From the NCBI RefSeq assembly GCF_013408295.1, contig NZ_JACBYQ010000001.1, positions 1,116,001-1,180,000 on the forward strand: DNA of 64,000 nucleotides, read 5' to 3'. Both the position numbers and the translations under genes were made by a program. This DNA is from Psychromicrobium silvestre. GTDB taxonomy: Bacteria; Actinomycetota; Actinomycetes; Actinomycetales; Micrococcaceae. Below are positions 34,810 through 42,716 of the stretch, piece by piece (position 1 is the stretch's first letter; each line of letters begins with the position of its first letter). The notes under the pieces were generated by a model. The model was not told where the DNA came from. It saw only the letters and a list, made by a program, of their open reading frames with translations, and did no database searches.

Positions 34810-35186
34810 CCGCTCTATTGGTGGGATTAGCCGGAATGTTCGGGGCGTTACTGCGCTTCGGCGTTGACGCGCTTTTCGCCCAGGGCGGCCGTTTTGCACC
34901 CGGCAAACCACATCACTGGCCCTTCGCCACCTTGTTGGTGAACGCCGTCGGGAGTTTCATTATCGGGTTAGTTGGAGCCTTGGCTCTGAGCGCTCAGCTG
35001 TCCGAGCAGTGGCATCTGGTCTTTGCCACCGGGCTGGCGGGCGGGCTGACTACCTTCAGTTCTTTTGCGGTCTCCACCGTGCTGCTCTGGAAAGAACGAC
35101 GACGTATGAGCGCGGTACTGAATGTGGCGCTGAATTTACTTCTCGGGCTCGGTTTCGCCTGGCTGGGGTTCTTGCTGGCCAGTTGA
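34806..35186 (+). CDS. crcB: Fluoride channel subunit CrcB/Fluc, second copy
   Basis: A 126-residue CrcB-family subunit of normal length with GMFGALLRFGVDALF, TLLVNAVGSFIIG and GLAGGLTTFSSFAVST. It starts within the end of the first crcB (ATGA overlap). Its last 51 bp are also the 3' end of the opposing DUF2568 gene, a tail-to-tail overlap. With its partner it should export fluoride passively across the membrane. Confidence 0.9.
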   Translation: MTALLVGLAGMFGALLRFGVDALFAQGGRFAPGKPHHWPFATLLVNAVGSFIIGLVGALALSAQLSEQWHLVFATGLAGGLTTFSSFAVSTVLLWKERRRMSAVLNVALNLLLGLGFAWLGFLLAS

Positions 35187-35567
35187 TTCCTGCCCTCTCC
35201 CCTGCCGCCCGAGGTAGATGGTCAGCGCGGTGTTCAACACCGCGATGACCATCATGATCACTCCGAGGATCGTCCAGCCCACCACGATCAAGGCCACGGC
35301 CGCTACTACGAATAAAAGAAGTGCCAGTAACGGCTGAACCGGCCAGCCGAGACGCCGCTTAGCTTTCGGAGCCATGAAGTAGGCCCAGAACACCACCAGA
35401 ACCAGCGCCAGCACAATACCGATGATGATGCCCCAGGGCGCAGGGAAACTCCGGAAGCCCCAGAAGAAGGCAGCCACCAACATGGCTACCTCCAAGACGA
35501 AAGCCACGGCACCATTAGCTGCGACGAGGGCAGGAAGTGCCGGGGTCTGCTTTATCGGCTGCTGCAT
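35136..35567 (-). CDS. YrdB/DUF2568 family membrane protein
   Basis: A 143-residue membrane protein with four hydrophobic segments and the DUF2568-like motifs LEVAMLVAAFFWGFRS and FWAYFMAPKAKRRL; the C-terminal tail is Gln/Glu/Pro-rich. The ATG at 35567 (MQQP) is used, with AGGA upstream; three codons earlier is another ATG. Function is unknown for the family. The gene ends inside the second crcB on the other strand. Confidence 0.75.
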   Translation of the reverse strand: MQQPIKQTPALPALVAANGAVAFVLEVAMLVAAFFWGFRSFPAPWGIIIGIVLALVLVVFWAYFMAPKAKRRLGWPVQPLLALLLFVVAAVALIVVGWTILGVIMMVIAVLNTALTIYLGRQGRGQESTGQQEPQPGETEPEK

Positions 35568-35627
35568 AATCAGCATCCTAGCAATGCTTGGAGCCCCCGG
35601 ATGGCACCGTCAACCCGCTCGGCTCAC

Positions 35628-37010
35628 CTACTCGGCGAGAGACTTTCGCTGATTCTGAATCCCGAAGGCCGAAATCAGCCCACCAATGATTAGTAAAAGA
35701 GCGGTGATCACACTGACCTGCCGAGCTCCGGCGGTGTCCAACACCCCACCTAGAAGGGCGCCCGCCAAAGCCACCGTGACCAGACCAGCGATTCTCGCCA
35801 CCGCATTGTTGACGGCCGAGCCGATGCCTGCGCGATCGGCGCTGACCGAACTCAAAATGGCGGAGGTGAGCGGTGCTACGGTAATGGCCAGTCCTAGGCC
35901 GAAGAGTAGGATCCCGGGCAGCACCTGCCACCAGTAATTGAAATCTGTGGAGAGGTTGAGTAGCCAGAGGAACCCCAGACCGGCAAGTACCGGCCCCGCA
36001 CCCATGAAGAGCCGCGGACCGAACTTTCCGGACAAAGAACCGAACCAGGAGGAGAACAACAACATCAAGACGGTAGCGGGCAGCAAGGCAATGCCCGCAA
36101 TGGTGGCGCTCAAGTGCGCTACTTGTTGCAAATAAAGGCCGAGGGTGAAGAAGCCGAGCGAAAGCGCGCCGTAGATGAACAGCGTGGAGATATTGCCCAC
36201 CCAGAAATTTCGAATCGAGAACAGGGTCAGCGGCATCATGGGCTGCGCGGCCCTGCGTTCGTGCAATACGAACCCAATCAGCGCCAGCACACCCAATACC
36301 AAGGGAATCAGCACAAAGGGACTGCCCCAGCCGAAACTGCCCTGTTCGATCATGGCATAGACAACCCCTCCCAGGCCGACGACGGCGAGCACGGCACCCA
36401 GCCAATCCACCTTGATAGCCGGGTCACGGGAGGCATCGGTACTACGCAGGCTCCAAAGCAGGGGCAGGCAAATCAGAATCGGCAGCAGGTTGATAAAGAA
36501 GACGAAACGCCAGGAAAGGAAGTCCACAGCCACCCCACCGACAAGGGGCGCCACCAGGGTCGAAGCGCCGGTCCATGCTGTCCATTGGCCAATGGCTTTG
36601 CTCTGCGCCGGACCGGAGAAAGCCGCAATAATAAGAGCCAGCGAACTGGGCACCAACAGGGCTCCGGCTACACCTTGCAGACCGCGGGCCAGGATCAACA
36701 TCACATCGCTCGTGGCAATGCCGCAGAGCACAGAGGTAGCGCCAAACCCAATCAGCCCAACCATCAGCACCCGGACCCGTCCAAAGAGGTCCGAGAGGCT
36801 GCCTGCCACCAGAATCAAGGCGCCCAGGGTGAGCATATAGGCGTCCACAATCCATTGCTGAGAGCTCAATCCACCGCCCAATTCCCGATTGATCGCGGGC
36901 AAGGCCAGGTTCACCACACTGCCATCGAGAATGGAGACAAAGGAGGCCAGGATGGCTATGAAGAGGATCTTGCGCTGATAGCCGGTGAGCGGCAGCATGG
37001 TTGCGGACAT
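35628..37010 (-). CDS. MFS drug-efflux transporter, DHA2 (14-helix) family
   Basis: A 460-residue exporter of the EmrB/QacA type. The N-terminus has ILDGSVVNLALPAINREL, motif A is GSLSDLFGRVRVLMVGL, and motif C-like WTGASTLVAPLVGG and SWRFVFFINLLP follow; hydrophobic segments number about 14. It likely exports cationic drugs or a metabolite with proton antiport. The ATG has no Shine-Dalgarno, but TAACTT lies 6 nt upstream, suggesting a leaderless message. No regulator lies beside it. Confidence 0.88.
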   Translation of the reverse strand: MSATMLPLTGYQRKILFIAILASFVSILDGSVVNLALPAINRELGGGLSSQQWIVDAYMLTLGALILVAGSLSDLFGRVRVLMVGLIGFGATSVLCGIATSDVMLILARGLQGVAGALLVPSSLALIIAAFSGPAQSKAIGQWTAWTGASTLVAPLVGGVAVDFLSWRFVFFINLLPILICLPLLWSLRSTDASRDPAIKVDWLGAVLAVVGLGGVVYAMIEQGSFGWGSPFVLIPLVLGVLALIGFVLHERRAAQPMMPLTLFSIRNFWVGNISTLFIYGALSLGFFTLGLYLQQVAHLSATIAGIALLPATVLMLLFSSWFGSLSGKFGPRLFMGAGPVLAGLGFLWLLNLSTDFNYWWQVLPGILLFGLGLAITVAPLTSAILSSVSADRAGIGSAVNNAVARIAGLVTVALAGALLGGVLDTAGARQVSVITALLLIIGGLISAFGIQNQRKSLAE

Positions 37011-37070
37011 GACTCAAAGTTACTCGCTCACACCGACAGCTTTGCGACGCACTGCCGGAGGCCGGGGTGG

Positions 37071-37811
37071 CTAGCTACCGCCCGAGGCAAGGACACAGAA
37101 CTCGTTGCCCTCCGGATCGGCAAGACACAGCCAAGGCACGTCGCCTTGGCCGAGGTCGATGTCCTTGGCGCCCAAGGCTCGCAGCCGCGCCGCCTCTGCC
37201 GCTTGATCATGATTGGAGTAAGGCATCAGGTCGAGATGAACCCGGTTCCACACTGTCTCCACGGGTACCCGAAGGAACTCCAAGTACGGCCCAACACCCT
37301 TAGCCGAACGTAGCCTGGCTTGATCGTCATTCACCTCAAGCAAGTCCCAATCCATCGCCTCGCTCCAGAACCGAGCCATCGCCCGCGGATCGGCGCAATT
37401 GACGACCACAGCGGCAATCGGCCCGGTGTCTTGGTAGATCTCTCGCGGCTCCAGTACGCAGAACACGTTGCCTTCAGGATCGGCTAACACCGTCCAGGGC
37501 ACATCACCTTGCCCGACGTCGGCGAGTGAGGCACCGAGTTCTAGCAGGCGGGCAACCAGCTCCGCCTGATGAGCTACTGAGCGGGTGGCAAGATCGAGGT
37601 GAGCACGGTACCTGACGGTCTCGGGGTCTGGGACGGTGACGACGTCGATGCAGACGGCCGCTGGGTCTGGCCAGTTGAACCCCAGGGGTTCAATATTGGT
37701 CACGCCGGGACCCTCACTGGAAAGACCCCAGCCGAGCGCTTCTGCCCAAAATCGGCCAAGTGCGGAGTCGTCCCGAGCCTTGAAATTCACTTGAACAAGT
37801 CGCAGCGCCAT
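37071..37811 (-). CDS. VOC family protein, two glyoxalase-like domains
   Basis: A 246-residue protein with two tandem vicinal-oxygen-chelate domains. Each ends with the same signature (ADPEGNVFCVLE near residue 115 and ADPEGNEFCVLA near residue 240) and each has ALGRFWAEALGW/AMARFWSEAMDW near its start. The Cys in place of the usual metal ligand is typical of this Glyoxalase_6-like group. Enzymatic role unknown. TAAGAT lies 8 nt before the ATG with no Shine-Dalgarno. Confidence 0.82.
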   Translation of the reverse strand: MALRLVQVNFKARDDSALGRFWAEALGWGLSSEGPGVTNIEPLGFNWPDPAAVCIDVVTVPDPETVRYRAHLDLATRSVAHQAELVARLLELGASLADVGQGDVPWTVLADPEGNVFCVLEPREIYQDTGPIAAVVVNCADPRAMARFWSEAMDWDLLEVNDDQARLRSAKGVGPYLEFLRVPVETVWNRVHLDLMPYSNHDQAAEAARLRALGAKDIDLGQGDVPWLCLADPEGNEFCVLASGGS

Positions 37812-37867
37812 ATCGCCAGATCTTATCCCAGATGATCCTCAGCGCAGAGGGGCCCAACTATTGCGTT

Positions 37868-38359
37868 CTAGTCGCGGACCATTCGAAGTTCAGGCTGATT
37901 TCCCCAGCCCGGACCGGTAACTTTGCTCACTCCATCGGGCCGAAAGCCATTCTTTTCGTAGAAAGCTCTTGCCCTGGGGTTGTTTTCAAATACCCATAAG
38001 CAGGCCGGATCGTCACCAATCGCTGCTTCAAGGAGGGATCGCCCCAGGCCGGAGCCGTACGTAGAGCTCAAGGTATAGATGGAATAGAGCTCTAGCTCGT
38101 CAGCCTTATCCGGGTCCCGGCCAGAGCCCGAATCCGCCAGCCCGACAATCTGGCCCTCTTCGTCGAGGGCGATGATCCGCGGCTCTGTGGTGTCCAGGTA
38201 CGGTCGCCGCTTTTCAATGCGTTCCGGCAGACTCGCGCGCCTGGCTGCGAAGAACTCTGGTGGGAGCAGATGCGCATAACACTCTTCATGAGCCTGGGTG
38301 TGCATCAGAACCAGAGCTTCGGCATCTTCTGGAGTGGCTTGGCGGAGCTGAAATCCCAT
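37868..38359 (-). CDS. GNAT family N-acetyltransferase
   Basis: A 163-residue acetyltransferase. The start at 38359 (MGFQLRQATPEDAEAL) fits the family; an in-frame extension to 38434 is not conserved-looking. The acetyl-CoA loop is GSGLGRSLLEAAI, followed by LWVFENNPRARAFYEKNGF, the typical motif B. Substrate unknown. TAGACT ends 7 nt before the ATG and no ribosome site is seen. Confidence 0.88.
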   Translation of the reverse strand: MGFQLRQATPEDAEALVLMHTQAHEECYAHLLPPEFFAARRASLPERIEKRRPYLDTTEPRIIALDEEGQIVGLADSGSGRDPDKADELELYSIYTLSSTYGSGLGRSLLEAAIGDDPACLWVFENNPRARAFYEKNGFRPDGVSKVTGPGWGNQPELRMVRD

Positions 38360-38417
38360 AACGAGCAGTCTAACGCTGACCCGGACGCTCCCGTTTCGGC
38401 AAGTTATTTGCACAAGG

Positions 38418-38457
38418 CGAAGGGGCGGGACCAATAGCGATCGGTCCCACCCCTTCG
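38418..38457 (-). terminator. Intrinsic terminator after the M4 protease gene
   Basis: Arms at 38418-38432 and 38443-38457 form a 15-bp stem, perfect in the minus-strand RNA apart from one U-G wobble, 50 bp past the protease stop. Confidence 0.7.
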
Positions 38458-38507
38458 GATATTCAGCTCTTTGTTTCTAACGGTTTTCTAACTGCCCATC
38501 TAGCGGC

Positions 38508-40127
38508 CTAGCGCAAAGCTACCGCTTTGAGCGCGTTGTTCACCTGGGTGCAGTCTGCACTGGTGGTTCCCGCCACGTTATTCGCGACGTTCGCACTGCA
38601 GGCGCTGGTAAGCGCGTTCGCTAGCGTTGAGTAAGTGGCATTCGAGGTCAGCTGCAACTGAGCCGCCCAGTAAAGCTGGCTAGCCTTGGCAATGCCGATT
38701 CCCTGGACGGTCTGTCCGTTGAACACCTGACCGTCGGTGATGAGGAAAGCGAGCTTGTTTCCCACCCCGCTGTTGGAGTGCACCCCGCCCTGGTCGTTCG
38801 CATCGCTCGGCGTGGTCGTCGTCGGCTTCCAGTTGGTTCCCTTGTAGATCGCTGGGTCACCGTAGGCACCCGGATCCTTCATGCTGCGGATCACTCCGAG
38901 GCTGCTGCCTTCACCAATGGACCAGCGAACGCCTGCGGTGTCGTCCGCACTGTTATTGCTCAAGTCGACAAATTCGCCGAAAACATCGGACATCGACTCG
39001 TTAATAGCACCCGACTCGTTCTCGTAGGCCAAGTTATTGACCTTCTCGGTGACCCCGTGGGTGAGTTCGTGCGCCGTCACGTCGTCCGTGGTGACGCCCT
39101 GGCCGTAGGTCATCTGCCCGGCGCCCCAGAAGGCGTTAGCGTAGGGGCAAGTATCGCCGGTGAGGCAAACTCGCACGGTGGCACGAAGAGCCTGGCCCAA
39201 GCCATCGTTCTCATTGAGGCCAATCATGGTGGTGAGATCGGCGGCTTTTGTGTTGCTTGCGTAGAAGCTCGAGGTATCCCCCAGGAAGTTGTAGACGGAG
39301 TTAACATCCGCCACGCTGTAAGCACCCTGGCCTTCGGTCCGTTTAGGGGTATTTGCCAGGTTCACGCCGCACTTCAGATCAGCATAGGTGCTGGCCTTTT
39401 TGGAGTTGCGATCGCAGATGACGCGATTGATGTCCTTACGGTCCGAGCGATCCTGAAGGATCGAGCCCTTGGCATCCGCTGCCACAACAATGGTCCGGTA
39501 TTCGCCGATCCCTGCATTGAGCACGAACTCATAGGCTGGTACGGCTACCGAAGCGGCAGAAGGCACGCTGGTCAGAGCCTGATCAAACCAGACCGGACGT
39601 TGGCTAACTACGGAGCCCGAAGCAGCGGCGCTGTTCTTGAAAGCTAGCTTGCTCGCGACCTTGAGTGCCTTGTTCTGGCCCGCAGCCGAATCAGCGGGGA
39701 ACGTACCCTGGGTGTTCTGTGTGACTGAACCGATAGCCGAGGTCACTGCCCCCTGGCCGTCCAGGACCTGGGTAACTGATGAGCCCAGAACGGGCACGCC
39801 CGCGATTGTCTGAGTGAATCGCTTCAGGTAGTTGGTGGAGCTTTGATCGAGTACGAAATCGCTGCCGGCCGCGCTGGCAAAGACTTCTTCAATTCCGGGG
39901 GCAAGCGACGCGCTCGGCACTGAACGCGTGTTGAGGCTCCCCTGTTGGAAGGGGGTTTTGAGGACGATTTGCTCAACGGAGCCGTTTTTGGCGTGATGAA
40001 CATTGACGTCAGCGGCATGAACCTTGTCTGCTGCCGGGTTTGCGGCTTGTGCAGTGGTTGCGAACTGGGTTGCGCAGAGCAGGCCCAGGGTGAGCACCAT
40101 GCCAGTGGTGGCGTAGATTTTTTTCAT
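38508..40127 (-). CDS. Secreted M4 (thermolysin-like) metalloprotease
   Basis: A 539-residue preproenzyme. A signal peptide covers residues 1-28 (cut after TAQA), an FTP/PepSY-type propeptide covers about 30-200 (YLKRFTQTIAGVPVLGS), and the catalytic domain follows. The zinc motif is HELTHGVTE near residue 355, with the third ligand in NESMSDVFGE. HSNSGVGNK carries the downstream histidine. Secreted neutral protease acting outside the cell. AAGG precedes the ATG. Terminator downstream; no operon partner. Confidence 0.93.
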   Translation of the reverse strand: MKKIYATTGMVLTLGLLCATQFATTAQAANPAADKVHAADVNVHHAKNGSVEQIVLKTPFQQGSLNTRSVPSASLAPGIEEVFASAAGSDFVLDQSSTNYLKRFTQTIAGVPVLGSSVTQVLDGQGAVTSAIGSVTQNTQGTFPADSAAGQNKALKVASKLAFKNSAAASGSVVSQRPVWFDQALTSVPSAASVAVPAYEFVLNAGIGEYRTIVVAADAKGSILQDRSDRKDINRVICDRNSKKASTYADLKCGVNLANTPKRTEGQGAYSVADVNSVYNFLGDTSSFYASNTKAADLTTMIGLNENDGLGQALRATVRVCLTGDTCPYANAFWGAGQMTYGQGVTTDDVTAHELTHGVTEKVNNLAYENESGAINESMSDVFGEFVDLSNNSADDTAGVRWSIGEGSSLGVIRSMKDPGAYGDPAIYKGTNWKPTTTTPSDANDQGGVHSNSGVGNKLAFLITDGQVFNGQTVQGIGIAKASQLYWAAQLQLTSNATYSTLANALTSACSANVANNVAGTTSADCTQVNNALKAVALR

Positions 40128-40312
40128 AGCACCTTTTCCAATATCTCTTTAAAGCACTTCAGCCAAGCTGTGAGATGGCCGTTAGTGAAGTTTGTCTTGG
40201 CTGTGAAATCGGGTCAAGAGAAATTCCCGAACTGCCAGGTAACTCCCAGGTCCGGGAGCCCAATTCTTCGGCTAGAACCCCTTATTGTCCTGATTCAGGG
40301 ACTCCACGCAGC

Positions 40313-40538
40313 GTGAGAGTAGATACCCCTCTCCCTGGCGTCGATCTGGACTCGACTGCTCAGCTAGGTCTGAGGATAGGAATTTGGATGCATTCCTCGA
40401 ACGCTCAGGAAGTCCATGACCTCCTGGTCTCCGACGGCATTGCCATCACTAGCGCCCCCCGTTGATGGACCATTCGGCCGCACTTTCGCCTTCGCGGACC
40501 TCGACGGCTATCAGATCACCTTGTACGACCGAGCATAA
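40313..40538 (+). pseudogene. Truncated, frameshifted VOC/glyoxalase family pseudogene
   Basis: Frame 2 reads QLGLRIGIWMHSSNAQEVHD and ends in ITSAPR then a stop at 40463; one frame over, GPFGRTFAFADLDGYQITL continues to YDRA and a stop at 40538. Joined across the C6 run at 40455-40460 (one C too many), they form the C-terminal half of a VOC protein (APVDGPFG, then FAFADLDGY). The N-terminal half is absent: 40128-40312 shows no matching sequence. The 88 bp after it hold nothing I recognise. Confidence 0.75.
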
Positions 40539-40626
40539 AGACAGTCGCCCTCGACAATGTCAAAGGTGCTCACAACGACTGAGGAGGCCGGGGGTTAGAG
40601 CTCCCTGGCTTGGGGCGGAACCGGGC

Positions 40627-41244
40627 TCACGGTCGGAGTTGAGCTACGCCGTCGCCGGTGAGCTCGTCAATCGCTGACGCTCTTCCAGCTAACGTCGCGA
40701 TGAGTGCCGATGAAGTCCCCACCACTTCGGCGCCCTTGCCGTAGCTCCAATCACAGTCAAGTGAGGAGAAAGCAAGTCCGTCCAGCAGCCCCGGCTTGAG
40801 CGAACGCTGCGCCTGCGGAGTGACTAGCTGATCGAGAACAATACGGGCACTCTCAGGGGTAATGGCATGGTTAATCCCCAGAGGTCGGTAGATATCTTCG
40901 GCATGGATGACTAAATGGCTCAGTGGCGCTTCGGGTGGAGCACCAGGAACACGGAACCTGGCTCCCCTCGTCAGGCGAAGGGCCTCCAATATTTGGCTTT
41001 TGGAACGGGGATCTCCGGTTGCCCACCGGTCAGCCATTTTGTCGAAGTTGAAGCCTGCGGCAATCATCTTGCTCAAGAAACGCGGCATTGATAGCTGGTA
41101 AGACATGAGCAAATGCACCACCACATCTCGCACACGCCAGCCAGCGCACAAGCTGTCAGCGTTCCACTGGTCGTCCGTCAGCTTTTCCAATACCTCAAGC
41201 AGATGAGCTCGTTCAGTATCAATCAAAGCTTCAATGTCATCCAC
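40627..41244 (-). CDS. Maleylpyruvate isomerase-like, mycothiol-dependent (DinB-fold) family protein
   Basis: A 205-residue DinB-fold protein of the MDMPI/TIGR03083 group. The metal histidines are placed in WRVRDVVVHLLMS and LSHLVIHAEDIYRPLG, and LTDDQWNADSLCAGW is the typical N-terminal signature. Members use mycothiol as a cofactor; substrate unknown. An actinobacterial thiol context also exists in this window (sigR-rsrA), but the genes are not neighbours. Confidence 0.82.
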   Translation of the reverse strand: MDDIEALIDTERAHLLEVLEKLTDDQWNADSLCAGWRVRDVVVHLLMSYQLSMPRFLSKMIAAGFNFDKMADRWATGDPRSKSQILEALRLTRGARFRVPGAPPEAPLSHLVIHAEDIYRPLGINHAITPESARIVLDQLVTPQAQRSLKPGLLDGLAFSSLDCDWSYGKGAEVVGTSSALIATLAGRASAIDELTGDGVAQLRP

Positions 41245-41456
41245 GAGATATCCCCCTCCGACCGTAATGATCGCTACATGCCGCAGTTGCTGACTTGGCT
41301 CAGATTACTTCATTTCGGGCTTGAGGTGCTGGACAGTCTGGGCTTAGTCCGCCCGGGGCAGAACGGCCGCAAGATGACAGTGCAGAGGACCAGCGTCCCT
41401 CAGTAAGCCGCTGGGAGCTTTCATTGTGTTCAGGAGTGCTGTCCTATCCTTGGGGA

Positions 41457-42179
41457 ATGACCCAGGAAGCTTGGCAGAAGCACTCTCAGTGGCCAATGGT
41501 GGCCGCCTCTTTAATTTTCTTAGTCGCGTACTCGATCCAAGTCATCGCCGATCTCGGGCCGGACCAATCACGGGCTATTGACTTGATTATTACGATCACC
41601 TGGCTCGCATTCGGAGCCGACTATCTTATTAGCCTGCTCCTGGCTCCAAAGAAGGTCCGTTGGTTCCTGCGAAACCTCCATGAACTCGTGATTCTAGTTT
41701 TACCTGTACTGAGGCCGCTTAGACTATTGCGGCTTCTGACACTTCTGAAAATCCTTCATCGGGCGAGTGGAAACGCACTCCGAGGGCGGATTATTACCTA
41801 TGTCATCGTCTCGGCAGGGCTTCTCATTTACGCGGGCAGTTTAGCCGTTCTTGACGCCGAAGAAAATGCAGCAGGCTCGAACATTACCAACTTCTGGGAT
41901 GCGCTTTGGTGGTCCATGACGACGATAACCACCGTGGGATACGGAGACCATTATCCTGTTACGGTGCTGGGCCGGCTAGTTGCCATCGGATTGATGATCG
42001 GTGGGATTACGGTCCTGGGCGTAGTAACGGCGTCATTTGCATCCTGGCTAATAGAACGAGTGAAAAACGAAACAGTCTACGAGACCGAGCAGGAGGACGA
42101 GTCCCTAAGGATCGAAATCTCAAGGCTGGCAAGTGAGGTCGCTCGCCTTTCGGCTCAACTCGAATCAAGGAAGTCCTAA
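41457..42179 (+). CDS. Voltage-gated-type potassium channel
   Basis: A 240-residue K+ channel. The selectivity filter TVGYGD is at residues 159-164, preceded by the pore helix (WDALWWSMTTIT). An Arg-rich S4-like helix reads LRPLRLLRLLTLLKIL. Six hydrophobic segments are visible, then a C-terminal coiled coil (RIEISRLASEVARLSAQL). The ATG at 41457 is used; TATCCT ends 6 nt upstream with only a weak G run, suggesting a leaderless message. The longer frame from 41424 adds eleven unlikely residues. Confidence 0.9.
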   Translation: MTQEAWQKHSQWPMVAASLIFLVAYSIQVIADLGPDQSRAIDLIITITWLAFGADYLISLLLAPKKVRWFLRNLHELVILVLPVLRPLRLLRLLTLLKILHRASGNALRGRIITYVIVSAGLLIYAGSLAVLDAEENAAGSNITNFWDALWWSMTTITTVGYGDHYPVTVLGRLVAIGLMIGGITVLGVVTASFASWLIERVKNETVYETEQEDESLRIEISRLASEVARLSAQLESRKS

Positions 42180-42254
42180 AAGATCCACACCTGTGGCAAC
42201 ACCACTAGAGACCCAACATTCAGGAATTGGTAACAAAATCGGGGTAAATGGTAA

Positions 42255-42294
42255 TAAGTAAAAAGAAAACCCCTAGATCACAGGGATCTAGAGG
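42255..42294 (-). terminator. Intrinsic terminator of ssrA
   Basis: Minus-strand stem CCTCTAGATC (42294-42285) with GATCTAGGGG (42279-42270), then TTTTCTTTTT. Confidence 0.88.
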
Positions 42295-42300
42295 CTTTTC

Positions 42301-42668
42301 TAGTGGAGATGGGGGGAATTGAACCCCCGTCCGATGTCGTGTTGTCAGGGCTTCTCCGGGCGCAGTTTGCGTCGGTTTTTCTCGGCCCCAGCAATCTTGC
42401 AAACGAGTTGCTGCCAGGCCCAGTCGTCTAAAAGTCCCTCGCGTTGCAACGACAACAACACAAAGCAGTGGCTCTCTAAATGACGCCAAGATCCGGGTAG
42501 AGAGCATTCCCGGTTTGACGGACCGTCAGGCTGCTTTAGGCAGCGAGAGCGAAGTCAGTGCGCTTAGAATTGGCACTTATTGGTTTACAGAGAGCGTTTA
42601 CGAGATAACCCTGTATCCTCGGCCCGCTTCACCTGTCGCGACTAACATCGTCGAAACCTGTCATCCCC
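42301..42668 (-). ncRNA. ssrA: Transfer-messenger RNA (tmRNA, ssrA)
   Basis: A tmRNA of about 368 nt. The 5' end GGGGATGACAGGTTTCGACG (at 42668) pairs with the 3' acceptor CATCTCC (42311-42305), and the T-arm (GGGGGTTCAATTCCCCC) is at the 3' end. The tag frame runs from the resume codon GCC at 42574 to TAA at 42536 and encodes ANSKRTDFALAA, the typical actinobacterial degradation tag ending in ALAA. The 3' CCA is not encoded (ACTA follows the acceptor stem). It rescues ribosomes on stop-less mRNA together with SmpB, encoded 2.3 kb upstream on the same strand. Confidence 0.96.
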
Positions 42669-42716
42669 ATATGTACTTATCAAAGGTACTGCGCCCCATA
42701 GTGGAACACACACCTA

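Noticed and set aside
41245-41406. Plus-strand frame ending in FGLEVLDSLGLVRPGQNGRK as a gene remnant
   Set aside because: Most of it lies antisense to the MDMPI-like gene and the end matches no family I know.
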